This document shows, one piece after another, positions 47,735-57,031 of a stretch of 64,000 bases of DNA. Under the pieces are notes generated by a model that worked only from the letters and a program-made list of their open reading frames with translations, made no database searches and was not told the DNA's origin. The stretch is from Methylocapsa acidiphila B2 (GTDB lineage Bacteria > Pseudomonadota > Alphaproteobacteria > Rhizobiales > Beijerinckiaceae): NCBI RefSeq assembly GCF_000427445.1, contig NZ_KE386496.1:2212506-2276505 (forward strand), written 5' to 3'. Position numbers and translations under genes: made by a program. The stretch's first letter is position 1, and each line of letters begins with the position of its first letter.

Positions 47735-49684
47735 ATGGTCGCGCCCTTCGGCGCTTGGATCTCGCCAGTGACCGTCGAGCTCATGACCGGGACAACGGTC
47801 GGACTTGGCTCTGTTCTCGTCGACGGCGGCGATCTCTATTGGCTCGAAGCGAGGCCCTCTGAGTCCGGGCGCGCCGTCCTTTGCCGGCGCCTCTCCGACG
47901 GGCGGATCGACGAGGTCACGCCGGCTCCGGTCAATGTCGGCAGTCGCGTGCATGAATATGGGGGCGGCGCCTATTCGGTCGCGCAAGGCGCAATCATTTA
48001 TAGCGAGCGGTCGGATGGCGGCGTCTGGCTGATTGAGGCCGGGGCCGCGCCTCGGCGCATTCCCACACCCGAAGGCTGCCGCTACGCTGATTTCGAGCTG
48101 GATCTCGCGCGCCGGCGCGCGCTCGCCGTCCGCGAGGATCATCGCGGCCGCCCGCCGAATGACCCAAAGGCGTCCATCGTCTCCCTGCCGCTCGATCCCG
48201 ACGGCGTGGAGGCGATTCTGATCGAGGGGCCGGACTTTCTGAGCTCGCCGCGTCTATCGCCCTCCGGGGACGCCATGGCATGGCTCGCTTGGGATCATCC
48301 GAACATGCCATGGGACGCAACCCGGCTCTACTTGGCCGATGTCGGACGCGACGGCTCGGTCGGCGCGAGCCGTCAGGTCGCCGGCGCGACGCCCGAGGCC
48401 ATCGTGCAGCCGGCCTGGTCGCCCAGCGGACGCCTGCATTTCTGCTCCGACCGAACCGGGTGGTGGAACCTCTACGCGCTAAACGAGGGCTCGTTGGACG
48501 ACGGCTCCCCAAACGATGGCGTCGTCGCGTTGGCGCCGGTCGAGGCGGAGATCGGCGGTCCGCATTGGGTCTTTCGTCAACGCTATTACGATTTCCTTCC
48601 CGACGGACGCATCCTCGTCGCGATCGTCCGCGACGGAATCCGGACGGCGGCGCTGATCGATGCCTGCAAGATCAAGCCGCTCGGCTTGGGACAGGTGCAA
48701 GATTGCCCACAGCCCTTGGGCGATGGCCTGGCCTATATAGCAACCCCGCCGACCGCGCCGCCTGCGATCGTCATAACGGATGGACTCAAGGGCGGACGAC
48801 CCCGCGAAGTGCGCGCCGGAGCGCCGGCTGCGCTTGCGCCCGAGGAGATTTCTCTCGGCGCGGCGATCGATTTCCCGACCAGCGACGGCGTCGGCCATGC
48901 GTTCTGGTATCCGCCCACAAACCCCGCCTACAAGGCTCCGGCCGGCGAATTGCCGCCCCTCGTCGTGCTGTCGCATGGCGGGCCGACCAGCATGACGACC
49001 AATCATTTCAACTTGAACGTCCAATGGTGGACCAGCCGCGGCTTTAGCGTGGTCGACGTCAATTATGGCGGGTCCACTGGCTATGGCCGCGCCTACAGGC
49101 GCCGGCTCGACGGGCGATGGGGCGTCGTCGACGTCGAGGATTGCGTCGCGGCGGCCAAATATCTCGTCGACCGCCGGCTGGTCGACGGCGCGCGTCTCGC
49201 CATTCGCGGCGGCAGCGCTGGCGGCTTCACCACGCTCGCCGCGTTGACCTCGTCGACCCTTTTCAAGGCGGGCGCCAGCCTCTACGGCGTAGCCGACCTG
49301 ATGCTTCTCGCGCAGGACACGCATAAGTTCGAATCGCGCTATCTCGACCGGCTCGTCGGACCTCTGCCGCAAGCCCAAGCGCTCTACGAAGAGCGATCGC
49401 CCATTCATCGCCTCGACCGGCTCTCCTGCCCGGCGATTTTCTTTCAAGGCGCAGACGACAAGACCGTTCCGCCGAACCAGGCCGAGACCATGGTCGCGGC
49501 CATGCGCGCCCGCGGGCTTCCTGTCGCCTATTATCTCTTTCCGGGGGAAGGCCACGGCTTTCGCCAGGCGGCGACCCTGCGCCGCGTGCTCGAGCTCGAG
49601 CTGGATTTTTATGGCCGCGCCTTCGGCTTCGTCGCGCCCGGCTTGAGCGAGCGCGTGGAGATCGCCGATAGGGCTGAAGGCTAG
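47735..49684 (+). CDS. S9-family (prolyl oligopeptidase) serine peptidase
   Basis: The 649-residue protein has an N-terminal beta-propeller (about residues 1-380, with repeated LSPSGDAMAWLAWD and WSPSGRLHF-type blades) and a C-terminal alpha/beta-hydrolase domain. The nucleophile is Ser494 in IRGGSAGGFTT, the Asp lies in FQGADDKTVPPNQ and the His in FPGEGHGFR. No signal peptide is visible, so it is probably cytoplasmic. ATG 47735 is chosen over the GTG at 47726. It ends with a strong terminator. Such enzymes cleave dipeptides or short peptides; the substrate is not predictable. Confidence 0.93.
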   Translation: MVAPFGAWISPVTVELMTGTTVGLGSVLVDGGDLYWLEARPSESGRAVLCRRLSDGRIDEVTPAPVNVGSRVHEYGGGAYSVAQGAIIYSERSDGGVWLIEAGAAPRRIPTPEGCRYADFELDLARRRALAVREDHRGRPPNDPKASIVSLPLDPDGVEAILIEGPDFLSSPRLSPSGDAMAWLAWDHPNMPWDATRLYLADVGRDGSVGASRQVAGATPEAIVQPAWSPSGRLHFCSDRTGWWNLYALNEGSLDDGSPNDGVVALAPVEAEIGGPHWVFRQRYYDFLPDGRILVAIVRDGIRTAALIDACKIKPLGLGQVQDCPQPLGDGLAYIATPPTAPPAIVITDGLKGGRPREVRAGAPAALAPEEISLGAAIDFPTSDGVGHAFWYPPTNPAYKAPAGELPPLVVLSHGGPTSMTTNHFNLNVQWWTSRGFSVVDVNYGGSTGYGRAYRRRLDGRWGVVDVEDCVAAAKYLVDRRLVDGARLAIRGGSAGGFTTLAALTSSTLFKAGASLYGVADLMLLAQDTHKFESRYLDRLVGPLPQAQALYEERSPIHRLDRLSCPAIFFQGADDKTVPPNQAETMVAAMRARGLPVAYYLFPGEGHGFRQAATLRRVLELELDFYGRAFGFVAPGLSERVEIADRAEG

Positions 49685-49687
49685 GAG

Positions 49688-49714
49688 GGCCGACAGCGAT
49701 CTGTCGGCCTTTTA
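49688..49714 (+). terminator. Rho-independent terminator of the S9 peptidase gene
   Basis: A perfect 9-base stem (GGCCGACAG / CTGTCGGCC) with a CGAT loop is followed by TTTTATT, starting four bases after the stop codon. It could also act on the convergent transcript. Confidence 0.92.
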
Positions 49715-49781
49715 TTAGATCGCGTTGATCGATGGCTTTCAAATGAAAATGACGGATCTCCTTTCTATCGGAAGATTCATG

Positions 49782-52307
49782 TCAGGGGCCGAAGAGCGTC
49801 CCTACCGAAGCTTTCGAAGCAGTGTTCCAAATTTTGAGATCAGTCACAAACTGAGAGGCGTTGATCGCCGAGACGGTCGTCGTGCCTCCGCTCGTAGTCA
49901 CTGTCGAATTCCAGATCACCGCATCGAGATCGCCGGTGCCCAAGCGGAAATTCGTTCCACAATTCGTGCAATTGTCCCCTTGAAATACGGTGCCGATGAT
50001 CAAATTGACGCCTTGATCGACAAAGCTGCCGCTTGAATTCTGAAATTGGGCGAAGTTGTAATAACCTTCGGATGAAAAGTCATCGGCCGGCGTGCCGGGA
50101 AAACCGGTGATTTTATTGTTGCGGATCTCGACCCCATCGGTGCTGGTGCCAAAGAACGTGTTCTCCGAAATAAGGCCGAAGTCCAAATCTATATACGAAT
50201 TGAATATGCCTTTTGCATTCGTCAGAATATTGCGGTTGATTTCCAGATTGCGCACCCTGCTGAAATTGAAGCCTCCATCGCCGTCGGGATCGATGTGTTG
50301 GTCCGGCCGCGTCCAGATCCCGCCATTGTCAGTGAGAGAATTTGCAATAATGGATATGTTGAGAAATTCGCCGGTGTAAATGAGGATCCCACGTCGATTG
50401 CCACTCATGTTATTGTAGGTGATAAGAGCATTTTGCAACGAGGGCACGTCGATTGCGAAATGATCTCCCGGCGATGGAATGACGTCCCATGGCTGATCGA
50501 TCGTGAACGTATTGTTATTGTGGGCGACGACATTTCGGATCTGTCCCGCGCCCGCGCCGCTGACGACGGACAACACAGAATTGCTATAGTATTTCCAAGG
50601 GATGCTCGAGGAGCGCGAATCATCCGCAATCGTCAGGGAGGTGGCGGAGGTCGTCGTGCCGCTGTCGGACCGCTGTTTCTGACCGCCGCCCTCGCTAAGG
50701 AAAGTCTCCCCGTCATCCCAATTGAATTTCATCACGGCGCCGGCGGTGTCGAAAATATTGTTCTCGACGACGATTCTGTTGCCGAAATTGATGCTCATCT
50801 GCCGGCCGGGCGTCCGCTCGATGACGTCGCCGACGGCGATCGGCTTTCCGGGCCAGGGCCAGGTGACATAGGGCCAGCTCGTCTGCGCCGCCGTCGCGAC
50901 CATCTGGTCGGCGTTGCGGGTGAAATGGTTGCCGTCGATCACGACATTTGTCATATCGTCCATCAAATTCTGGCCGCTGAACCAGGACACAGTATTGTTC
51001 AGGAAGGAGAGATTGCTCACTTGCCCGAAATTGATCGGACCCAAACCGCTTGCGCCATCGGAATAGGGGACCTGATTGTTAGGCGATTGGGTGATCGTGC
51101 AATCGCGGATCATGACCCTGTCGCCCTGCATGAAAATGGGCTGGCCGCTGCCTTCATCCCAATTGACGCGCAAAAGGGCGATCTTGCTCACGGATCCAAG
51201 GTTGGTGTTGGCGCTAACGACGACCTGGCTTGTCTTGTCGATATTTTGTAGGGAGAGGTCCGCGATGCCGGAGAGGCTGGTTCCGGGCGGCCAGTAGATG
51301 GCGAAGAATTGATACGAGGTCGCCTGCGGCGTGGTGGGGCCATAGACGATCTTGGTGTCGGCGGCGCTGTGGCCCCTCAACATCACGCCGGATTTCAAGG
51401 TGAGCCCGACGCCTGCCGGAGAGGCGAGGCGATAGGTCCCGGCCGGAAGATAGACGAGGCCGCCGCCATGCGAGGCGGCGGTGTTGATCGCGAGCTGGAT
51501 CGCCCAAGTCGCGTCGGTGACGCCGTCGCCCTTGGCGTGGACGCTTAGGGACGGATCGCTGGTCACGTCATAGACGTGGTGGTCGTTCTCATTGGTTCCG
51601 GCGACGCCAGCCTTGTAGCCTGGTCCATTCTGGGCGATGAATTCGCTCCCCCAGGCTTGCCCCACGCCATAGGCGTCGGTTCCGGCGGCGTGGCCGAGAA
51701 GCGTGCTGTCGGCGGTCGCCGAGCCAAAGGTGTTGGTCACCACGACCTGATAGGTCTTTCCGGCGGCTATGCCGTTCGGCGCCTTGAAGTAGAGCTGATA
51801 GGCGTCGTTGGGTCCGGTGAAGTCCGGCGTGACGGGCGCGAGCCATGAATTGGTCGCAACGTCGATGAAGTAGATTCGCGGCGTTGCGCCGTTCAAATAG
51901 AGGTTTCGGCCCCAGATCCGAAAATATTGGCCGGGAGCGATGTCCGGCCCGCTGAACTGCATGGCGCGCGGCATATTGATGTAGGCGTGAGCGCTCGAGG
52001 TCGCGCCGTCTGAGATCCAAAACTCGTAAGTGTCGATGGATTGGGTCGCGGGCACTTGAAACACTGCGACGGTGCTCTGCCCGCGCAAGACTGCAGGCTG
52101 TGCGGTTTTGGATTCGTGGACCGACTTGAAAAAGACCTGCGGCGCCGCGCCGAAGCCGGTTCCAGTGACGCTGATGACGTCGCCAGGACTGGCCGAGAAG
52201 GGCTGGTTGAAAATGATCGGCTTCGCCGAGGCCGCGTGGGATGAAACGAGCAGAAAGCCAGCCCCGAATAGGGCGATCGATCTTGCCAGACGTTGAATCG
52301 ACGGCAT
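49782..52307 (-). CDS. Secreted right-handed beta-helix protein (pectate lyase/GH28-like)
   Basis: The 841-residue exported protein has a signal peptide (about 28 residues, ending ASA). IPT/TIG-like beta-sandwich modules follow (about residues 35-200, PGDVISVTGTGFGAAPQVFF), then a right-handed beta-helix starting near residue 250 with GDGVTDATWAIQLAINTAA and YLPAGTYRL, the Pectate_lyase_3 entry motif. Many short Asn-rich coils (NNTVSW, NNKITGF) run to near the C-terminus. It may bind or cleave an extracellular polysaccharide, perhaps the cell's own matrix. ATG 52307 has GGAG six bases upstream and is preferred to ATG 52319. The AT-richer surroundings suggest acquisition. Confidence 0.88.
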   Translation of the reverse strand: MPSIQRLARSIALFGAGFLLVSSHAASAKPIIFNQPFSASPGDVISVTGTGFGAAPQVFFKSVHESKTAQPAVLRGQSTVAVFQVPATQSIDTYEFWISDGATSSAHAYINMPRAMQFSGPDIAPGQYFRIWGRNLYLNGATPRIYFIDVATNSWLAPVTPDFTGPNDAYQLYFKAPNGIAAGKTYQVVVTNTFGSATADSTLLGHAAGTDAYGVGQAWGSEFIAQNGPGYKAGVAGTNENDHHVYDVTSDPSLSVHAKGDGVTDATWAIQLAINTAASHGGGLVYLPAGTYRLASPAGVGLTLKSGVMLRGHSAADTKIVYGPTTPQATSYQFFAIYWPPGTSLSGIADLSLQNIDKTSQVVVSANTNLGSVSKIALLRVNWDEGSGQPIFMQGDRVMIRDCTITQSPNNQVPYSDGASGLGPINFGQVSNLSFLNNTVSWFSGQNLMDDMTNVVIDGNHFTRNADQMVATAAQTSWPYVTWPWPGKPIAVGDVIERTPGRQMSINFGNRIVVENNIFDTAGAVMKFNWDDGETFLSEGGGQKQRSDSGTTTSATSLTIADDSRSSSIPWKYYSNSVLSVVSGAGAGQIRNVVAHNNNTFTIDQPWDVIPSPGDHFAIDVPSLQNALITYNNMSGNRRGILIYTGEFLNISIIANSLTDNGGIWTRPDQHIDPDGDGGFNFSRVRNLEINRNILTNAKGIFNSYIDLDFGLISENTFFGTSTDGVEIRNNKITGFPGTPADDFSSEGYYNFAQFQNSSGSFVDQGVNLIIGTVFQGDNCTNCGTNFRLGTGDLDAVIWNSTVTTSGGTTTVSAINASQFVTDLKIWNTASKASVGTLFGP

Positions 52308-52659
52308 GACTAACTCCATACGACAATTGACAGTCGTATTTGAACAGCCATGCGCAGTTATTATAATTGATATACATCAACATAATTTAGTCATATTTTT
52401 AATAAGCTTGAACGTTACGTTTTTTGGCTAGCCGCTGCAACAGTTACCTGATTGAAAATAAATGGGTTTTTAGGTTCTGCTGATTCTGCATGACGCTGCG
52501 GCTCAACAGCGCAGCACTATAACTGGCGTGAGCCTTGCGACAGTATGTGCGGAAGGAAATGACGAGACGTGCGCCTGATGTTAGGCGAAAGAGCGATCAC
52601 TGCATGACGTCGACCGACGAATGCGAGAGACGCGCCCGCTACACAACGAGGACTGGAAA
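52308..52659. other. AT-rich region upstream of the beta-helix gene
   Basis: About 350 bases, strongly AT-rich around 52330-52480, contain the promoter of the secreted beta-helix protein. A few overlapping short frames lead into the small gene at 52660. No repeat or transposon end was recognised. Confidence 0.5.
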
Positions 52660-52890
52660 ATGGCCAGCGATTACGCGTTCATTCGCGCCTACTGCAAATA
52701 TATCGAGGCGAGGGAGCCCTATTTGGACGATCTCGTCCGCCGCGCCCGCCGAGAAAACGCGCATAAGGACGTTTACGCCTATGACGACGACGCCAAGCGC
52801 TGGATCTTGTTTTCCGAGCTCGAGGCGAAGGCGGAAGGCGACGCCGCCGTCGCCGAACAGGTCAAGACGATACGCGCGATCATGCGGTGA
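52660..52890 (+). CDS. Small hypothetical protein
   Basis: The 76-residue product is charged and probably helical. It begins MASDYAFIRAYCKYIEAREP and has a DDDAKRWILFSELEAKAEGD region. No family is recognised. The ATG at 52660 has a GAGGA-like site nearby (GAGGACTGGAAA); a longer frame starts at 52621. It converges with folP, 26 bases apart. No signal peptide or transmembrane helix is present. Confidence 0.6.
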   Translation: MASDYAFIRAYCKYIEAREPYLDDLVRRARRENAHKDVYAYDDDAKRWILFSELEAKAEGDAAVAEQVKTIRAIMR

Positions 52891-52916
52891 CGCTCGGCGC
52901 CCTCTGTGGCCTCAAA

Positions 52917-53744
52917 TCAAGCGGTTTCGATCGCCTCGAACACCTTGAAAGCAGCAACATGCTCGGCGGCGTCATGGACGCGAAAGATCGACGCGCCATG
53001 TGCGGCGGCGACAAGATTGGCGGCGATCGTCCCGATAAGCCGATGATCGGCGCCGTCTCCGAGGATTGGGCCGAGAAGCGACTTGCGCGAAACCCCGACA
53101 AGGACAGGGAGGTCGTAATCCCGCAGCGCCGTCAACCGATGCAAAGCCTCGAGATTTTGCGCCCGCGTCTTGCCGAAGCCGATGCCGGGGTCGAGAATGA
53201 TGCGACTCAAGGGAATCCCGGCTTTCGCTGCGAGCTTCAAGGAATGATCGAAGAAACGGCGCATATCGGCGACAATGTCGCATCCGGGATCGACCTCCTC
53301 CCGATTATGCATGATGATGACGCCGAGCCCGGCTTCAGCCGCGACATCGGCCATGGCCGGATCGCGTTGCAGGCCCCATACATCGTTGACAAAGGCCGCG
53401 CCCTGGGTAGCGGCCCAGCCTGCGATCGCGGCTTTTGACGTGTCCACAGACACCGGCCGGTCGATTGCCGCGACGAGTTCGCCAAGCAGCGGCGCGAGTC
53501 GCGCCTGCTCCACCTCGGCTGATACCGGCTGATGGCCGGGCCTGGTCGATTCGGCGCCTACGTCGATAATGTCCGCGCCATCCTCGACGAGCCGACGCGC
53601 CTGGGCGACGGCCGCGGACGCTTCCTGAAAACGGCCCCCATCGGAAAACGAATCCGGGGTGACGTTCACAATGCCCATCACCAGGGGATGCTTGCCGGCG
53701 CGCGCCAAAAAAGCGTCGCGCCGCGCCGCGGCGGCTCCAGCCAT
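52917..53744 (-). CDS. folP: FolP, dihydropteroate synthase
   Basis: The 275-residue TIM-barrel enzyme joins p-aminobenzoate and the pterin pyrophosphate in folate synthesis; it is the sulfonamide target. Motifs are LVMGIVNVTPDSFSDGG, the DVGAESTRPGH loop, FVNDVWGL and the late LVGVSRKSLLG. The ATG at 53744 has a GAGCGG site. An upstream ATG at 53795 would overlap the next gene by 43 bases and adds 17 residues without family similarity. It is followed upstream by a small conserved gene and the pterin dehydratase. Confidence 0.95.
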   Translation of the reverse strand: MAGAAAARRDAFLARAGKHPLVMGIVNVTPDSFSDGGRFQEASAAVAQARRLVEDGADIIDVGAESTRPGHQPVSAEVEQARLAPLLGELVAAIDRPVSVDTSKAAIAGWAATQGAAFVNDVWGLQRDPAMADVAAEAGLGVIIMHNREEVDPGCDIVADMRRFFDHSLKLAAKAGIPLSRIILDPGIGFGKTRAQNLEALHRLTALRDYDLPVLVGVSRKSLLGPILGDGADHRLIGTIAANLVAAAHGASIFRVHDAAEHVAAFKVFEAIETA

Positions 53745-53752
53745 GGTTCCGC

Positions 53753-53965
53753 TCAAATGGATTTCCTCGCTTGATCCGGATAGCTGCACCGCCATTTCAC
53801 GACCTTCCGATCCGGGTGGTTATCGGACCATTGCGCTATAGTCGGCGGCGCTTGCAACATACATTGCATCAAAGATCCCTGATCCAGAAAAGCGAGCTGG
53901 CGCTCCTCGCATGAGGAAGGATTGGCGAGGCTGCAAACGGTGAGAATCAACTCCACGAGGCTCAT
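53753..53965 (-). CDS. Small conserved cysteine-containing protein
   Basis: The 70-residue protein starts MSLVELILTVCSLANPSSCEE and ends with VVKWRCSYP. I recall similar small proteins in Rhizobiales but no function is known. Four cysteines (CSLANPSSC, LMQC, WRC) could form disulfides; the hydrophobic N-terminus is short and might act as a weak export signal. Its stop lies eight bases before the chosen folP start. A longer start at 54037 is possible but the extra sequence looks unrelated. Confidence 0.72.
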   Translation of the reverse strand: MSLVELILTVCSLANPSSCEERQLAFLDQGSLMQCMLQAPPTIAQWSDNHPDRKVVKWRCSYPDQARKSI

Positions 53966-54052
53966 TCGCATCTCCTCCTCATATGCGTCTCCTATCTGCC
54001 TGCGAGTGCAACGCGTCAAAGTCCCTCTGTGAGTCACTCATGCCAGCGCGCG

Positions 54053-54436
54053 TCACGCTCCGTATTTGATATAGGCGAAACGCTGATCGCCCTCGGGCGT
54101 CCCTTCCAGAGCCCCGCCTTCCTTGCCCGGCCTCCAGAAAATGACGTCCTCGATTTTTTTCGCCAATTCGAAATCCTTGTCAGTAATGCCCTTGGCCGTA
54201 TGGGTCTGCAAGCGAACCTCGACCCAGGCGTAAGAGGCGGTGAGATCCGGGTGATGCCAAGCGGCTTCCGCGAGATGGCCGACCGTGTTGATCACCATTA
54301 GCGTGCCTTTCCAGCTCGCGGTCTTGTAGGTGCGGCGGATCCAGCCGCCCTCCAATCGCCAATGGGGCAACTCGCGCGCGAGCCTTTCCTTGACTTCATC
54401 TTCGCTATAAGTTCTCTCCTCGGCGGCGTGGCTCAT
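54053..54436 (-). CDS. Pterin-4a-carbinolamine dehydratase family protein
   Basis: The 127-residue protein has the PCD/PhhB core: HWRLEGGWIRRTYKTASWKG, then VGHLAEAAWHHPDLTASYAWVEV and the histidines of the HHPD motif. A C-terminal extension carries FELAKKIEDVIFWRPGKEG, here longer than in the smallest family members, a form seen in Rhizobiales. The reaction is dehydration of 4a-hydroxytetrahydrobiopterin. No phenylalanine hydroxylase gene is nearby. The ATG at 54436 starts just before the core. It lies upstream of folP on the same strand. Confidence 0.9.
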   Translation of the reverse strand: MSHAAEERTYSEDEVKERLARELPHWRLEGGWIRRTYKTASWKGTLMVINTVGHLAEAAWHHPDLTASYAWVEVRLQTHTAKGITDKDFELAKKIEDVIFWRPGKEGGALEGTPEGDQRFAYIKYGA

Positions 54437-54852
54437 GGCTAAATCCAATTCCCTTGAGATCGCGATGCATCTGGATCGGACCCATCCGCGTGCATACGCA
54501 TCCGCTGCAAACAAATCCGCGCATATTGGTCCACCTGCATGCCGCGATTTGGCCTCCGATCGATTCAGAGCGACCAACCGGCGCACGACGCCCGTCCGCG
54601 CGGCTCTCGAATCTTGTCCTCTTCGGGCGCGCTACTGATGCCTTTTAACTCCCAGGAGCGCGCCGCGATCCATCGCGCGGCGCAGGATGTCAAAAAGTGA
54701 AGGCCGAACTTTCGCATAAAAGCCTGCCCTCGTTTTTGGAACTCCATCGGGACGTCTGGACCCATCCATCCAAAAGCGCTTGATCTGGAAGCTAGAAATG
54801 CGCCAGACGCACCTTTCTCGGCGCATCGCAGCAGCATACAGAAAGTTTCGCC
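54437..54852. other. Intergenic region before the xox region
   Basis: The 416 bases hold no supported gene. A 90-codon frame on the minus strand at 54565-54837 has unlikely composition and no ribosome site. It separates the folate genes from the xox cluster and holds the divergent promoters. Confidence 0.45.
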
Positions 54853-55542
54853 ATGTCCGGTTCGACCAATTCGCCTTCAAGAGGCTTGGGACCCTCGCCG
54901 TCAAGGGATTTTCGGCGACTCGCGTTCGCGGCGTCAGTCGCGGCGACCGTCATGACGCTAAGCTCATACGACGCCCTTTCGCAGCAGCGCGGTAAAGCCA
55001 AGACCGACCCGGACTGGCCCTGTCAGCAGATTCTCGTCGAAACGATCTCGTTGCCCGCGGTCTGGTCCGGGCCGTCGATCGAGGACAAGAAGCAGCCAAC
55101 CGACGCCGCCTTCGAGGATCTTGTCGCTCGACTCTCTGCGCGGCGCCTGCCGCTCGACCAAGCCGAAGCCGCGATCGACTTATTCGCGCGATCCAAGGGC
55201 GCGAACCGAGAGTCCGAGCTGACCGCCCTCTTCGCGGCGCTCTTCGAGAGGCTCAACGCCGAGCGCGCGCAAGTCATCGACGGCCTTCGCCGTTTCGGGC
55301 GCGGGCAAAGGGAGCTCGCCGCCAAGATCCGGGCCGAGAACGCCTTGATCCAATCGGGCGCGGCGTCGCCAGAGAACGAGGGAAAAGATCAGAAAGCGGA
55401 CGCCCTGGCCTTGGACCTGCGTCTTTTCGAGGAGGGCCACCAAACGCTGACCTATGTCTGCGAGACGCCGACCCTGATCGAGCAAAGAATGTTTGCTCTC
55501 GCCAAGGCCATTGAGGCCAGATTGAAGCAAGCGCAGCCTTGA
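54853..55542 (+). CDS. Secreted helical protein of unknown function next to xoxJ
   Basis: The 229-residue protein has an N-terminal signal segment (about residues 22-45, LAFAASVAATVMTLSSY). The mature part opens with DPDWPCQQILVETISLPAVWSGP, then a helical region with heptad-like Leu/Ala spacing (about residues 80-160) and a CETPTLIEQRMFALA end. I do not recognise a named family, but a DWPC...W.GP opening is one I associate with proteins near methanol dehydrogenase clusters. The two Cys may form a disulfide. Its stop is 13 bases from the convergent xoxJ stop. Confidence 0.78.
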   Translation: MSGSTNSPSRGLGPSPSRDFRRLAFAASVAATVMTLSSYDALSQQRGKAKTDPDWPCQQILVETISLPAVWSGPSIEDKKQPTDAAFEDLVARLSARRLPLDQAEAAIDLFARSKGANRESELTALFAALFERLNAERAQVIDGLRRFGRGQRELAAKIRAENALIQSGAASPENEGKDQKADALALDLRLFEEGHQTLTYVCETPTLIEQRMFALAKAIEARLKQAQP

Positions 55543-55555
55543 ACCACATTCGAGC

Positions 55556-56404
55556 TCAAGGCTTCAAAAGCGCATTATTCTCATCGAGCAAAGGCACGCC
55601 ATAGGCCTCGAGAATGCCGTCGATCTCGCCCTTGCTTTCAGCGATGAGCGCATTGAGGCGGCGCTTCCAGTCCTGGTCGGCGTGGCGGACGCCCATGCCG
55701 ATCCGATAGACGAGGCGCGGCCCCTGGGCTTCCTTGACCAATGGCGCGATCTTCAGCCCCACCGCGGATTTCTTGGCGAAATATCCGGCGATTGGCCCCC
55801 AGAGAATGGCGACGTCGATGCGGCCTTGCTCGAGATCCGCGATCATCTCCGAGGTCGGCGCGTCATGCCTTGTGTCGACGACCAGCGGATAGGATTTGAC
55901 ATTGGGCAGAAGCGCGTTAAGCGCAAGATTGGTCGCCGGAGGGGTGCCGGCGACAATGCCGATCCGCTTGTCCTTCAAGCGTGGATCTTCGAGCGTCTCG
56001 ACGCTCTCCAGGCCCGATCCTTTTTTCACGACCAAGGCATAGGCGGTGCGGTAATAGGGATTGGTTCCCTGGACGATGTCGTCGCCTTGCGGGATTCCCA
56101 TGACGACGTCGCATCGATGCGCGTTGAGCGTATTGCGGATAAAGCCCGTCGCGCCGGGGTAGAAACTATAGGCTAAGCTCTTGCCGAGCTTTCGCGCAAA
56201 AAGCTCGGCGAGCTTGTTCTCGAAACCTTCGCCGGCTTCGTTGGAATAAGGCAGATTGCGAGGATCGGCGCAAACCCGCAGCACTTGAGGATCGACGAGC
56301 TCGATGGAGAACTCGTCAGCCGGCTGCGCGTGGAGTTCGACGCATGACGCCACTGGCGCCAAAGCCGAAGCTAGACATACTGCGACGATCCGCCAACCGC
56401 GCAT
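55556..56404 (-). CDS. xoxJ: XoxJ, methanol-dehydrogenase-associated periplasmic binding protein
   Basis: The 282-residue protein belongs to the solute-binding-protein-like group tied to quinoprotein dehydrogenases. A signal peptide (about 28 residues) precedes LRVCADPRNLPYSNEAGEGFENK, then CDVVMGIPQGDD, NPYYRTAYALVVKKGSG and the GRIDVAILWGP block. XoxJ is thought to help activate XoxF in the periplasm. The ATG at 56404 is ten bases after the xoxG stop; a longer frame upstream is very basic and lies inside xoxG. It is the last gene of the cluster. Confidence 0.94.
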   Translation of the reverse strand: MRGWRIVAVCLASALAPVASCVELHAQPADEFSIELVDPQVLRVCADPRNLPYSNEAGEGFENKLAELFARKLGKSLAYSFYPGATGFIRNTLNAHRCDVVMGIPQGDDIVQGTNPYYRTAYALVVKKGSGLESVETLEDPRLKDKRIGIVAGTPPATNLALNALLPNVKSYPLVVDTRHDAPTSEMIADLEQGRIDVAILWGPIAGYFAKKSAVGLKIAPLVKEAQGPRLVYRIGMGVRHADQDWKRRLNALIAESKGEIDGILEAYGVPLLDENNALLKP

Positions 56405-56414
56405 GACGCTTCGA

Positions 56415-56942
56415 TCACTTATCGCCGAGGCAAGCGTGTTCGGCTTCCGTCGTCTTCGGCGTCTTGTCTTCATGACTTTGCGGACGCCCACGCGGAATCG
56501 AATCATCCGATCTGGCGCGCAGATAGACGTAAATGTCGTCGATGTAGCACATCACGTTCTTATTGTCGCCGAGCGCCGGCATGACCTTGTTCTCGCCGCC
56601 GCCGAGATTCTGGCGTCCGCCGACCACAATGCCGTAGAATTCAGCGTAATTGATATTCTTGACCGATTCCTTGAGCGCCGGCGCATAGGTCGAGCCCTCA
56701 CCGTCCGGACCATGGCAGACATGGCATTCCGAGTGATAGCGGCGAAAGCCGGAATAGGTGAACCAGTCCACCGCGCCGTCCGGCTTCACATTGAAGGTCG
56801 GATCGCCTTTGGAGTCGAGATATTTGCCGCCGTCGTCCTGCTTGACCGCTTTGGAGGGGGCCGGGGCTTCGGCGTTGGCCGCAGTTGCGCACGCAAAAAT
56901 GAGGGTGAGGGAAGCAGCCCGCACCAAAGAGCTGATTTGCAC
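56415..56942 (-). CDS. xoxG: XoxG, cytochrome c electron acceptor of XoxF
   Basis: The 175-residue precursor has a signal peptide (about 24 residues, ending ANA). The mature cytochrome has one haem site, CHVCH (Cys73, Cys76, His77), and a later Met in KVMPALGDN for the sixth ligand. It takes electrons from the PQQ of XoxF and passes them to a terminal oxidase. The tail is charged and carries one late Cys. It lies between xoxF (89 bases) and xoxJ (10 bases), the usual order. Confidence 0.94.
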   Translation of the reverse strand: MQISSLVRAASLTLIFACATAANAEAPAPSKAVKQDDGGKYLDSKGDPTFNVKPDGAVDWFTYSGFRRYHSECHVCHGPDGEGSTYAPALKESVKNINYAEFYGIVVGGRQNLGGGENKVMPALGDNKNVMCYIDDIYVYLRARSDDSIPRGRPQSHEDKTPKTTEAEHACLGDK

Positions 56943-57031
56943 GAGACTATCCTTGTTTGGAAAAGGCGAGCGTCCAAAAAGACGCTCGGCGCTGATGCGC
57001 CGAGCGGATTGGGACGCGAGCGACGAGGCGC

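Noticed and set aside
54565-54837. 90-codon minus-strand frame before the xox region
   Set aside because: No similarity, weak start context; probably chance.
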